From Streptomyces cupreus (lineage in GTDB: Bacteria; Actinomycetota; Actinomycetes; Streptomycetales; Streptomycetaceae): a stretch of 64,000 nucleotides of DNA. How positions within the stretch are numbered: the first letter of the stretch is position 1; each line of letters begins with the position of its first letter. The notes beneath the pieces are model-generated. The model made no database searches and was not told where the DNA came from. It saw only the letters and a list, made by a program, of their open reading frames with translations. Positions 44,596 to 52,050 of this stretch are shown piece by piece. The DNA lies in contig NZ_JACMSF010000019.1 in the NCBI RefSeq assembly GCF_014257025.1, positions 1 to 64,000 of the forward strand, read 5' to 3'. The position numbers were made by a program, and so were the translations under genes.

Positions 44596-45297
44596 ATGGA
44601 CATCCGAGTGGTCCTGTGCGACGAGCAGCGGTTGGTCCGCGCGGGGCTTCGGTCGATTCTGGATTCCGAGACGGGCATCACGGTGGTGGGTGAGGTCGAC
44701 CGCATCGCGGACGCCATGGGAATGGTGCGCCGGCTCAATCCCGCGGTCGTCGTCATGGACGTCAACTCCCTCCGGTACGAAGGCGGCACCGCCGTGCGCG
44801 AGTTCGCCGAGATGAGGTCGGACCAGCCGGGCGGGGTGGTCGTGCTCGCGGCCGCCGGTGACACCGACCTCGTCACCCAGGCGCTGCTCGCGGGTGCTCG
44901 GGGTTTCCTGCTGAAAGAGGACCCGGCCGAGCAACTCGTCTGTGCGGTGCGGATGGTGGCGGTCGGCGCGGTCGTCCTCACCGGTTCCGTGACCCGTCCC
45001 CTGCTGCGCCGGCTGGCCGCGGAGCGGGATCCGGTGACCGATCGGGAGACGTGCTCTCTCGACCGGTTGACCTCACGTGAACTGGAGATCCTGCGGCACA
45101 TCGCACAGGGGTATTCGACCCATCAGGTCGCCGGTCTGCTGTTCATCTCGGAGACGACGGTCCGTTCCCACATCCACCATCTCCTGCAAAAGCTCGAACT
45201 CCGCAGCCGGTCGCAGGCCATCGCCCTCGCCTACCGCTCCGGCCTGGTCGCCTCGCCGCCCTGTGCGCCGGAGGCGGATTCGGCACGCGAGCCCTGA
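44596..45297 (+). CDS. Orphan NarL/LuxR-type response regulator
   Basis: A 233-residue protein with a receiver domain (acidic pair Asp9-Glu10, phosphoacceptor Asp55 in VVVMDVN, Lys107 in LLKEDP) and a C-terminal LuxR helix-turn-helix (LTSRELEILRHIAQGYSTHQVAGLLFISETTVRSHIHHLLQKL). The conserved Ser/Thr of the receiver is Ala (VVLAAAGD), so signalling may not follow normal phosphorylation. No histidine kinase is adjacent. It diverges from the PKS operon and is probably a pathway regulator. Its 3' end overlaps the convergent secreted-protein gene by 67 bases. Confidence 0.9.
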   Translation: MDIRVVLCDEQRLVRAGLRSILDSETGITVVGEVDRIADAMGMVRRLNPAVVVMDVNSLRYEGGTAVREFAEMRSDQPGGVVVLAAAGDTDLVTQALLAGARGFLLKEDPAEQLVCAVRMVAVGAVVLTGSVTRPLLRRLAAERDPVTDRETCSLDRLTSRELEILRHIAQGYSTHQVAGLLFISETTVRSHIHHLLQKLELRSRSQAIALAYRSGLVASPPCAPEADSAREP

Positions 45298-46268
45298 AGG
45301 GCCGCGTCACGCAGGACGCCGGGCGCGGCGACCGTGATCGCCGTGACGTGGTAACCGCCGCACAGACGCTTGCAGTTCGTCGCGTACGTGAGGAGCAGGC
45401 GGCCCGGGGCGGACGGCTGCTCCGGATGGGCCTCCACGGCGTAGGTGAACATTCCCTCGCGTCGCGGGGTCGTGGCGACCACCCGGCGGTTCGACCACGG
45501 CCCATGGGGAGTGGGCCCGTCGTAGGAAATGATCTCGTCGGACCACAGGTCGAGCCGTTTGGAGTACAGGCGATGGCCCTCGGCCGTGCGCACCACGCTC
45601 ATCACCGTGCCCAGTTCGAGCTCGGGCCCGAGCTTCGTGCCGAGGTAGTTCCAGGCCGCGGGGTCGGCCAGGCGGCCGGTGGGCACGCGGGCCACCTCGA
45701 CGGCCTTGCCCGGCCGGCCCAGCACCGCGTAGGAGCCGAAGACGTAGGTGACACCGCCGTGCGCCGGGTACAGCTGGCTCCACATCGCACCGGTGGGACG
45801 GCGGGGAAGCGACACCCGCCCGAGGGGGGTCAGATCCGGCAGTCGGTAGGTGAGGACGTCGGTGTGCTGGTAGCGCATGTCCCACGCGCCGCACGGCTCG
45901 TCGCAGGTGAAGTCCATGGCCAGCATCCTCAGCCGGTTCCCCGACCGGCTCGCCGTGCCGGGCCAGTACCAGTGGTCGGGGAGCGGGTGGTCGGCGAAGG
46001 TGCCCGGGAGGCTGCGGAACTGCCCGTCCGGGTACTGGACGGCGGCGCTGTTGCGGTCGAACCCGCCGTCCGCGCGCACGGTGTCGCCGAACAGCCACAG
46101 CACCCTGCCGTCTCCCAGGGGGACCGAGGAGCCCACGTCGGCGTGGTATGTGGCGAGGAACGCGTTCAAGTGCCTGGTGCTGTCGCGGTGTCCGGTCGGG
46201 TTCTGAGCCGGTGCGGCGAGGAACCCGACCAGACACAGCGAGAGAAGGGCGGCCCACACCGCGGCCAT
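45231..46268 (-). CDS. Secreted propeller-like protein of unknown function
   Basis: A 345-residue exported protein. A signal peptide is visible (AAVWAALLSLCLVGFLAAPAQ). The mature part contains repeated WLFGDT, YWPGTASRSGNRLRMLAMDF, YVFGSYAVLG and RRLVATTP-like strands, which suggest a five-bladed propeller as in DUF4185/DUF5005-type proteins. The start at 46268 follows GGGAGGACAC. The function is unknown; it sits among regulators of the biosynthetic region and may have no link to it. Confidence 0.6.
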   Translation of the reverse strand: MAAVWAALLSLCLVGFLAAPAQNPTGHRDSTRHLNAFLATYHADVGSSVPLGDGRVLWLFGDTVRADGGFDRNSAAVQYPDGQFRSLPGTFADHPLPDHWYWPGTASRSGNRLRMLAMDFTCDEPCGAWDMRYQHTDVLTYRLPDLTPLGRVSLPRRPTGAMWSQLYPAHGGVTYVFGSYAVLGRPGKAVEVARVPTGRLADPAAWNYLGTKLGPELELGTVMSVVRTAEGHRLYSKRLDLWSDEIISYDGPTPHGPWSNRRVVATTPRREGMFTYAVEAHPEQPSAPGRLLLTYATNCKRLCGGYHVTAITVAAPGVLRDAALQGSRAESASGAQGGEATRPER

Positions 46269-46400
46269 GTGTCCTCCCACGGCTACTCGGCTCCCCCGCG
46301 GGTCACGGGGTCAACTGCACGCTAGGAGAGGGCACTTAAGCCACTGCAAAACCCGTGTAAAGCGCGCGACGGGGCGGTGCGGGCAGCGGGTGCGGTGCAG

Positions 46401-47216
46401 TCAGTGCAGGGCGGGAATGACCCCGGCGGCCTCCAATCGCACCGGATCCGCCCGCAGGATCGCTTCCTGGGAGAGCCGCAGCGACGGTCCCGGCTCGACT
46501 CCCAGCTCCTCCCTGAGCACCCGGCGGGCGCTGCGGTACACCGCCAGCGCATCGCCCTGGCGGCCCGCCCGGTACAGGGCGACCATCAGCTGGTGGTAGA
46601 AGGGCTCGCGCAGCGGGTGCAGGACGACCAGGCCGCGCAGTTCCTCGATCATCTCGTGATGGCAGCCGAGAGCCAGCGCCGAGTCCATGCTCAGTTCGGT
46701 GCAATTCAGCCGTTTCTCGTCCTGGACTGCCGTGAACGAATCGATGACCAGCGAGCCGGGAATACCCTCCAGAACGGGGCCACGCCACAGCGACAGCGCC
46801 CGGCGCAGGAGTTCGGACGCATGTGAGAAATCAGCCGCCACATACCGTTCTCGGCCACGGGTGTAGAGCATCTCGAATTCGTGGAGGTCTGTCACCGCCC
46901 CACTCGTGTCGAGAATGTATCCGGGCGGCGTCGTGACGATCGGGGACATTCCCCGCGGGCCACTGAGAAGCTTCCGCAGCTGTGAGACGTACACCCGCAG
47001 GCTCGCGAACGCGCAGCGCGGTGGATCCTGCTCCCACAGTTCCGCCACGAGTTTCTCGCCGGCCACCGGCTCACCCGCCCTGATCAGGAGCAGGGCGAGC
47101 AGTTTGGCGAGCTTGGGTGGCTCCGGCGTCAGGTCGACACCGCCTCGGGTCACCCGCAGGCGCCCGAGTAGGTCATAGCGCAGTGGCTGGTCAGCCTGTA
47201 CAGAGGACAGGGCCAC
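46401..47216 (-). CDS. SARP-family transcriptional activator (copy 2)
   Basis: A 271-residue SARP with an OmpR-like DNA-binding domain (LRYDLLGRLRVTRGGVDLTPEPPKLAKLLALLLIRAGEPV) and a BTAD domain. It is strongly similar along its whole length to the SARP at 26.1-27.0 kb, including identical strings such as LHPLREPFY and ALYRAGRQGDALAVYR, so the pair arose by duplication or parallel capture. A perfect palindrome sits 13 bases upstream of its start, which suggests strict control. Confidence 0.92.
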   Translation of the reverse strand: MALSSVQADQPLRYDLLGRLRVTRGGVDLTPEPPKLAKLLALLLIRAGEPVAGEKLVAELWEQDPPRCAFASLRVYVSQLRKLLSGPRGMSPIVTTPPGYILDTSGAVTDLHEFEMLYTRGRERYVAADFSHASELLRRALSLWRGPVLEGIPGSLVIDSFTAVQDEKRLNCTELSMDSALALGCHHEMIEELRGLVVLHPLREPFYHQLMVALYRAGRQGDALAVYRSARRVLREELGVEPGPSLRLSQEAILRADPVRLEAAGVIPALH

Positions 47217-47229
47217 AGCAAACCCCCCA

Positions 47230-47249
47230 GAATGCGTAGGTACGCATTC
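47230..47249. promoter_or_regulatory. Perfect 9-base-arm palindrome upstream of SARP copy 2
   Basis: GAATGCGTA-GG-TACGCATTC lies 13-33 bases before the SARP start codon, overlapping the expected ribosome-binding or early leader region. The symmetry is typical of a TetR-type operator. An outer CAG/CTG-like extension (CAGAAT and ATTCTG) is nearby. No matching site was seen elsewhere in the window. Confidence 0.6.
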
Positions 47250-47466
47250 AACTGATTCTGGTTCCCCCGTCCGCCCTCAGGTCTGGGACGCAACATAGTC
47301 GGCAATATCGCCGCCAGTGCGTGAAGCATATGCTAGCTCATCTCTCGGTACCACCCCCTCCCCGTTACACGGCCATTAAGGAGAATAAAATTCGGGCCGC
47401 CCGGATACTGGCTATGGAAATGTATTCGGCCGCTCGAAATCGACTGTCCATGGATCCTGTCCGGCA

Positions 47467-47502
47467 GACAGCCCGGCCCGCGGGCGAGCGGACCGGGCTG
47501 TC
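47467..47502 (-). terminator. Hairpin terminator after the hydrolase operon
   Basis: Ten-base perfect arms GACAGCCCGG (47467-47476) and CCGGGCTGTC (47493-47502) around a 16-base GC-rich loop. It lies 35 bases past the hydrolase stop on the minus strand, so it probably ends the MFS-TetR-hydrolase transcript. Confidence 0.7.
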
Positions 47503-47536
47503 CGGACCGGGAGTCCGGCGCCGGCTCCGCCGACGG

Positions 47537-48751
47537 TCAGACCGCGACCGCCCGCCCCGCCCCGAGAGTCTCCGTCAGCCACGAGAAGAGCCGGTCATGG
47601 AAGAGGCGCATGGCACCGGAGTGGCAGTGCGCCCCGCCGCCCTCGTCCGCGGTGAACACATGCAGCGTCTTGGGTGAGTTCAGCCCCGTATACACCTTCT
47701 TGGCGTGCTCCAGGCCGGCGAAGAACAGATCCTCCTCCGCGTCCAGGACGAGCACGGGGCAGCGCACCTTGCCGATGACCTCCGAGAGGCCGAACGCAGG
47801 CATTCGGCGCAGCAGCTCGGCCGGGGTGGCGGCGCCGAAGGTCCACAGGGCGTGCCGCAGCAGCCAGCGGGTGAAGGTCTGCTGGGCGGCGATCCCCCAC
47901 ATGACCGGGTTGGCGAAGTCGTCGTGTCCCTGTTCGACCCAGTCCAGCACGAACGGCGGCAGCGGAACGACGTCGCCCAGCTGCCAGACCGCGTCATGGG
48001 CGATGCAGCCGGCCAGCCGGTGCTCGAACGCGGCCGCCCGCACCGCGAGCAGGCCGCCGAGGCTGGTGCCGACCAGCGCCAGGCGGTCGGGGTCCACGCC
48101 GGGCAGGGACAGGACGTGGTCCACCACCGGGGTGACGACTTTCTCCCAGTCGGGCCGGAAGACCAGCCCCTGGTCACGCAGGACCGAGCCCTGCCCTGGG
48201 CCCTCGAAGCACAGGCAGTTCCAGCCGTGGGCGAGGGCCGCCGCGGCCACGAAGAAGTAGCCCTCTTCGACCGTGGAGTCGAGCCCGCCGTGGTGGATGA
48301 TCGTCGGCCGGGGCTCGTCGGAGTCGTCCACCCGGTACAGGTAGGCGGGCAGTGAGGTGTCCTCGTACGGGATGCGGATGAACTGCGGTGGCCGCTCCAT
48401 GAGCGCGGCGGCGTCGGCGAAGGTCTCCCGGGACAGGCCCATCAGCCGCCGGGCCTCCGTGCCCTGCGGGTCGTCGCGCTCGAAGAACTCGGCGGTCCGG
48501 TAGTAGTTGTGCGCACGCAGCAGTGCGGCCCGTGCGTCGACGGTGCGTCCCTCGCCGCGCGCCGCCGTGGCCAGGCCGAGGACGCGTTCGGCGAGCGACG
48601 TCCACGCGTGCCGCCAGGCGTCGGTGTCTCCGCCGGGGATCCGGGAGGCGACCGCGACGACCTCGCCGAGCTGCGCACCGCCGTAGTCGGCGTAGCCGGC
48701 GGCGCGCAAGGCCTGGTAGTCGAAGGCGGGGTCGTCGAACAGGAATTTCAT
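47537..48751 (-). CDS. Alpha/beta hydrolase (DUF1100/FrsA-like)
   Basis: A 404-residue two-part hydrolase: an N-terminal helical domain (about 1-125, with DAWRHAWTSLAERVLGLA) and a C-terminal alpha/beta fold. The nucleophile Ser230 is in ALVGTSLGGLLAV, a likely acid Asp follows CPVLVLDAEEDLFF, and a His is in GGGAHCH. Related enzymes include pseudooxynicotine hydrolase-type C-C or amide hydrolases. Last of three coupled genes with a TetR and an exporter, it may modify or detoxify the exported compound. It is a relative of the Ser-less protein at 60.7-61.8 kb. Confidence 0.82.
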   Translation of the reverse strand: MKFLFDDPAFDYQALRAAGYADYGGAQLGEVVAVASRIPGGDTDAWRHAWTSLAERVLGLATAARGEGRTVDARAALLRAHNYYRTAEFFERDDPQGTEARRLMGLSRETFADAAALMERPPQFIRIPYEDTSLPAYLYRVDDSDEPRPTIIHHGGLDSTVEEGYFFVAAAALAHGWNCLCFEGPGQGSVLRDQGLVFRPDWEKVVTPVVDHVLSLPGVDPDRLALVGTSLGGLLAVRAAAFEHRLAGCIAHDAVWQLGDVVPLPPFVLDWVEQGHDDFANPVMWGIAAQQTFTRWLLRHALWTFGAATPAELLRRMPAFGLSEVIGKVRCPVLVLDAEEDLFFAGLEHAKKVYTGLNSPKTLHVFTADEGGGAHCHSGAMRLFHDRLFSWLTETLGAGRAVAV

Positions 48752-49437
48752 GGCAGCGGCTCCTCTGGTTGTGGGAGGTGCTCCGGTGTCGTGCCCGGGC
48801 TTGTCCCGGCACGGACAATGCGGGTTCCGTTCAGGAACGTGTCGACGATGCGTTCGGCGAACACCACGGACTCCACGGGGCGTTGACGCAGGATCAGCCG
48901 GGCGGCCATCGGCCCGGTGAGCATCTCGATCGCGTCGTCCAGGTCGAGGCCGGCCCGCAGCTCACCGCTGTCGATGCCGTCTCGCAGCACCCGCAGCAGG
49001 GCCTCGTGCCGGGCGGCGACGACCGTGTTCTCGAATTGCTCCACCAGCTGCGGGCGGCGCACCGCCTCACCGAGCAGACTGCCGATCAGCCGGTGCAGAT
49101 TGGTGTCCTGACCCCGGTGCCGGAGCTGGTCGACGAGAGTGACCAGCCGGTCCCGCAGGCTCAGTCCCTCCAGCGGCGGCACCGGCAGGTCGAGACTGCC
49201 CAGCGCGGCCAGCACCAGCTCTTCCTTGTTGCGCCAGCGCCGGTAGATGGTGGCCCGGGCGACGCCCGCGCGCTGGGCGACCAGGTCCATGGACAGGTCG
49301 CCGAAGCTGCACCCCTGGCTGAGCAGGCCCAGGGTGCTGTCCAGGATCGCCTGGTCGGCGGCGGGGTCGCGCTGACGGCCGCCCCGGGGGGAGGACCCCG
49401 GGGCGGCCGCGGCTCGATCGGCGTGCGGCATAGGCAT
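48748..49437 (-). CDS. TetR-family regulator
   Basis: A 229-residue regulator. The DNA-binding helix-turn-helix spans about residues 45-70 (LSMDLVAQRAGVARATIYRRWRNKEELV). The C-terminal domain resembles TetR_C-type multidrug regulators. It is coupled to the upstream exporter (TGATG) and to the hydrolase (ATGA). The large inverted repeat at 51127-51170, at the operon promoter, is its probable operator. Confidence 0.9.
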   Translation of the reverse strand: MPMPHADRAAAAPGSSPRGGRQRDPAADQAILDSTLGLLSQGCSFGDLSMDLVAQRAGVARATIYRRWRNKEELVLAALGSLDLPVPPLEGLSLRDRLVTLVDQLRHRGQDTNLHRLIGSLLGEAVRRPQLVEQFENTVVAARHEALLRVLRDGIDSGELRAGLDLDDAIEMLTGPMAARLILRQRPVESVVFAERIVDTFLNGTRIVRAGTSPGTTPEHLPQPEEPLP

Positions 49438-51041
49438 CAGACCTCCGTGGTATGGACTTCTCGCGTGGGCGCCTCCTGGCCGTCGGGCACTCCGGCGGCC
49501 GTACGGGAAGGCAGGAACAGCAGGCTGACCAGGGCACCGACGAAGGTGACGCCGACAGCGACGAGGGCCGTGAGGTGCATGGCCGAGACGAACGCGTCGA
49601 CAGCCTGTCCGGCGAGCGGCGCACCGCGCGGACCCAACTCCTCGGCGACGGTGAGGGTGGTGGCGATGGACTCCTCCGCCGTGTCACGGACCGGTGCGGG
49701 CAGCGGCGTCAGGTGCTCCTCGATCCGGGAGCGGTAGGCGACGGAGAGCACCGAGCCCAGGACGGCGACGCCGAGGGCGCCGCCCACCTGCCGGAAGGTG
49801 GTGGTGACCGCGGAGCCGGTACCCGCCCGGTCCTGGGAGACGGCGGACATGGCGGCCGAGGTCGCGGGCGGCATCACACAGGCGATGCCGATGCCCATGG
49901 CGAACAGGACGGACTCGATCACCCACACCTCGGTCCGCTCGTCGACGCCGGCCACGGCGAGAAAGGCGAGCGAGGTGAGCAGCATGCCGGTGGCGCACAC
50001 CGGCCCGGACCCGATCCGCTTGGCCATCAGCGTGGCCGGCGCAGAGAAGGCCAACTGCGCCAGGGCCAGGGGCAGCAGCAGGCAGCCGGCCTCCAGCGGC
50101 GTCCAGCCGCGCACGCTCTGCAGATAGAAGACCAGGAAGAAGGTGGCGCCCAGCAGGGCGAAGAAGACCAGGCCGATCACGGCCACGGCGGCCGAGAAGC
50201 GGCGGACCGTGAACAGGGCGAGGTCCAGCGCGGGCCGCTCGGTGCGGTGCTCCCACAACGCGAACAGGCCCAGGACCAGCAGGCCCCCGAGGATCGGCCC
50301 CCACACCACGGCCTCCGCCCAGTTGTCCGACTCGCCGCCCCGGATCACGCCATACACCAGGGAGGTGAGCCCGGCGACGGACAGCACGGCGCCGAGCGGG
50401 TCGAGGCCGCCGCGCCCGGGGTCCTTGGACTCGGGGACGACGACGAGCGCGGCGGCGGCACCGATCAGCACGATGGGCAGGTTGACCAGGAACACCGAGC
50501 CCCACCAGAAGTGTTCGAGGAGCGCGCCGCCGGTGACCGGCCCGAGCGCGACGGCGAGTCCGGCGGCGCCCGCCCACAGACCGATGGCCTTGGCGCGCTC
50601 GGCGGGCGGGAAGACGGCCATGATGATCGCCAGGGTGGCCGGCAGCACCAGAGCGGCACCGAACCCCAACCCGGCCCGCGCGACGATCAGTTCGTCGGCG
50701 CTGCGGGCGTAGGCGGACCACAGGGAGCAGGCACCGAAGACCAACAGCCCGGCCAGCAGGACGCGTTTGCGTCCCCAGCGATCGGCGAGCGCGCCGGTGG
50801 TGAAGAGCAGGGCGGCGAAGACGAGGGTGTAGGAGTCGATCGACCACTGCAGATCGCCCGGTGAGGCTCCGAGGCCCTCGGGCGCGGGCTCGGCCAGGGT
50901 CTTCAGGGCCACGTTGAGGATCGACGTGTCCAGGACTACGAGCAGCAGGCCGACCAGGAGCACCGCCAGCACGCGCCAGCGGTGCGGGTGCGCGGTGGCC
51001 GACGCCTGGTCAGGGGGCTTGCGGCGAGGCTGAGTTGTCAC
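49437..51041 (-). CDS. DHA2-type MFS drug exporter (copy 2)
   Basis: A 534-residue 14-helix exporter. LLLVVLDTSILNVAL is helix 1, DRWGRKRVLLAG is motif A and GPVTGGALLEHFWW is motif C. The start is a GTG at 51041. First gene of an operon exporter, TetR, alpha/beta hydrolase. It could export the product of either adjacent biosynthetic region or give resistance to an outside compound. Confidence 0.92.
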   Translation of the reverse strand: MTTQPRRKPPDQASATAHPHRWRVLAVLLVGLLLVVLDTSILNVALKTLAEPAPEGLGASPGDLQWSIDSYTLVFAALLFTTGALADRWGRKRVLLAGLLVFGACSLWSAYARSADELIVARAGLGFGAALVLPATLAIIMAVFPPAERAKAIGLWAGAAGLAVALGPVTGGALLEHFWWGSVFLVNLPIVLIGAAAALVVVPESKDPGRGGLDPLGAVLSVAGLTSLVYGVIRGGESDNWAEAVVWGPILGGLLVLGLFALWEHRTERPALDLALFTVRRFSAAVAVIGLVFFALLGATFFLVFYLQSVRGWTPLEAGCLLLPLALAQLAFSAPATLMAKRIGSGPVCATGMLLTSLAFLAVAGVDERTEVWVIESVLFAMGIGIACVMPPATSAAMSAVSQDRAGTGSAVTTTFRQVGGALGVAVLGSVLSVAYRSRIEEHLTPLPAPVRDTAEESIATTLTVAEELGPRGAPLAGQAVDAFVSAMHLTALVAVGVTFVGALVSLLFLPSRTAAGVPDGQEAPTREVHTTEV

Positions 51042-51108
51042 GAATTTCCGCTCCTCGGCAAGAAGAGGGTGAACGTGAGCTGAGTGCCGTACTGGTGCCG
51101 TGTGGACT

Positions 51109-51170
51109 TGACGCTAGACCCGGCGAGCAATCGAGTCAACGGTGTATCGAAACATGGCTGACTCGATTGC
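51109..51170 (-). promoter_or_regulatory. Exporter operon promoter with TetR-type operator
   Basis: Perfect 12-base inverted repeat GCAATCGAGTCA (51127-51138) and its mirror (51159-51170), spacer 20 bases. On the minus strand, TTGACT (51139-51134) overlaps the inner edge of one arm and TAGCGT (51114-51109) lies about 19 bases further on, giving a promoter read toward the exporter. Binding at the repeat would block the -35 box, as expected for autorepression by the operon's TetR. Confidence 0.6.
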
Positions 51171-51180
51171 GGCGATGCCG

Positions 51181-51834
51181 TTACAGCCCGTCAGGCCCCA
51201 GGGCGCGGGCGACGACGTAGCGGTCCAGGACACGGTCGCAGCGCAGGCGCCAGCCGGGTGCGGCGCGGTCCAGCCACCAGCCGCTGTCCGGGGCGGGCCG
51301 GGGGCGCAGGTGTGAGAAGTCGTACGCCAGCCCGACGCCGAGCGCCTTCGTGTAGGCCTCCTTGAGCGTCCACAGCCGTACCAGCATCGAATTGCGTGCG
51401 GCGGGCGGCAGTTCGCGCAGCTCCGCCAGTTCCTCGGGGTGGCAGAACCTCTCGGCGAGCCCGGGCACCAGCAGTGGGCGGTCCCAGGCCTCCACGTCCA
51501 CTCCGATACGGCGGCCGCGGGCCACGCCGACGACGAGCACGTCGGCCGTGTGACTGATGCTCACGTCCAGCCCCGCTGGAGCATGCAGGACCGGCCGACC
51601 GTGGCCGTCGCGGCCCACGACCACCCGGTGCGGTTGAGTGCCGCCGGCCGCGGCCACCGCATGGCGCAGCAGCAGCCGGGATCCCGACGACCGCGCCCGG
51701 CCGACGTATTCGCGTGCGGGTTCACCCGACGCCCGCGCCCACTCGTCCAGCCGGCCGAGGCGGACGGCATGCCCGCCGGGAGGCAAGGGGCCGCTCGCCA
51801 CAGCCCCTTCGACATGTACGTCCCATCCGGTCAC
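51181..51834 (-). CDS. Sfp-type 4'-phosphopantetheinyl transferase
   Basis: A 217-residue PPTase that converts apo-ACPs to the holo form using CoA. Motifs are VSISHTADVLVVGVA, GVDVEAWDR (Mg-binding Asp and Glu) and WTLKEAYTKALGVGL. The GTG start at 51834 follows AAGGAGG. The stop is TAA, unusual in this window. It diverges from the FAAL operon and can serve the four stand-alone ACPs and the ACP domain of the two clusters. Confidence 0.93.
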   Translation of the reverse strand: MTGWDVHVEGAVASGPLPPGGHAVRLGRLDEWARASGEPAREYVGRARSSGSRLLLRHAVAAAGGTQPHRVVVGRDGHGRPVLHAPAGLDVSISHTADVLVVGVARGRRIGVDVEAWDRPLLVPGLAERFCHPEELAELRELPPAARNSMLVRLWTLKEAYTKALGVGLAYDFSHLRPRPAPDSGWWLDRAAPGWRLRCDRVLDRYVVARALGPDGL

Positions 51835-51935
51835 GAGGCCTCCTTGGGCAGACGGTATCCGGCACCGCGTGCCAGCACGGTACGTGTTCCCGCGCGCACC
51901 AACCGTTGCACCCGGCCATGGCTACAACCCCAAAC

Positions 51936-51990
51936 CCTTGACGTGCGCACCAATTTTCGCTTTACGCCGCCTTTTCACGGCACGTCAAGG
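51936..51990. promoter_or_regulatory. Inverted repeat holding divergent -35 boxes
   Basis: Perfect 11-base arms CCTTGACGTGC (51936-51946) and GCACGTCAAGG (51980-51990), 33 bases apart. Each arm contains TTGACG facing into the spacer. On the plus strand a TTTACG lies 17 bases downstream, suiting the FAAL operon (start 52051). The mirror copy points toward the PPTase gene. A shared regulatory site for both is likely. Confidence 0.55.
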
Positions 51991-52050
51991 CTGAGGACAA
52001 CGGATGGCACTCGGTGCCGTCGCAAGGATCGCCCTGGGAGAGGACAGCCC

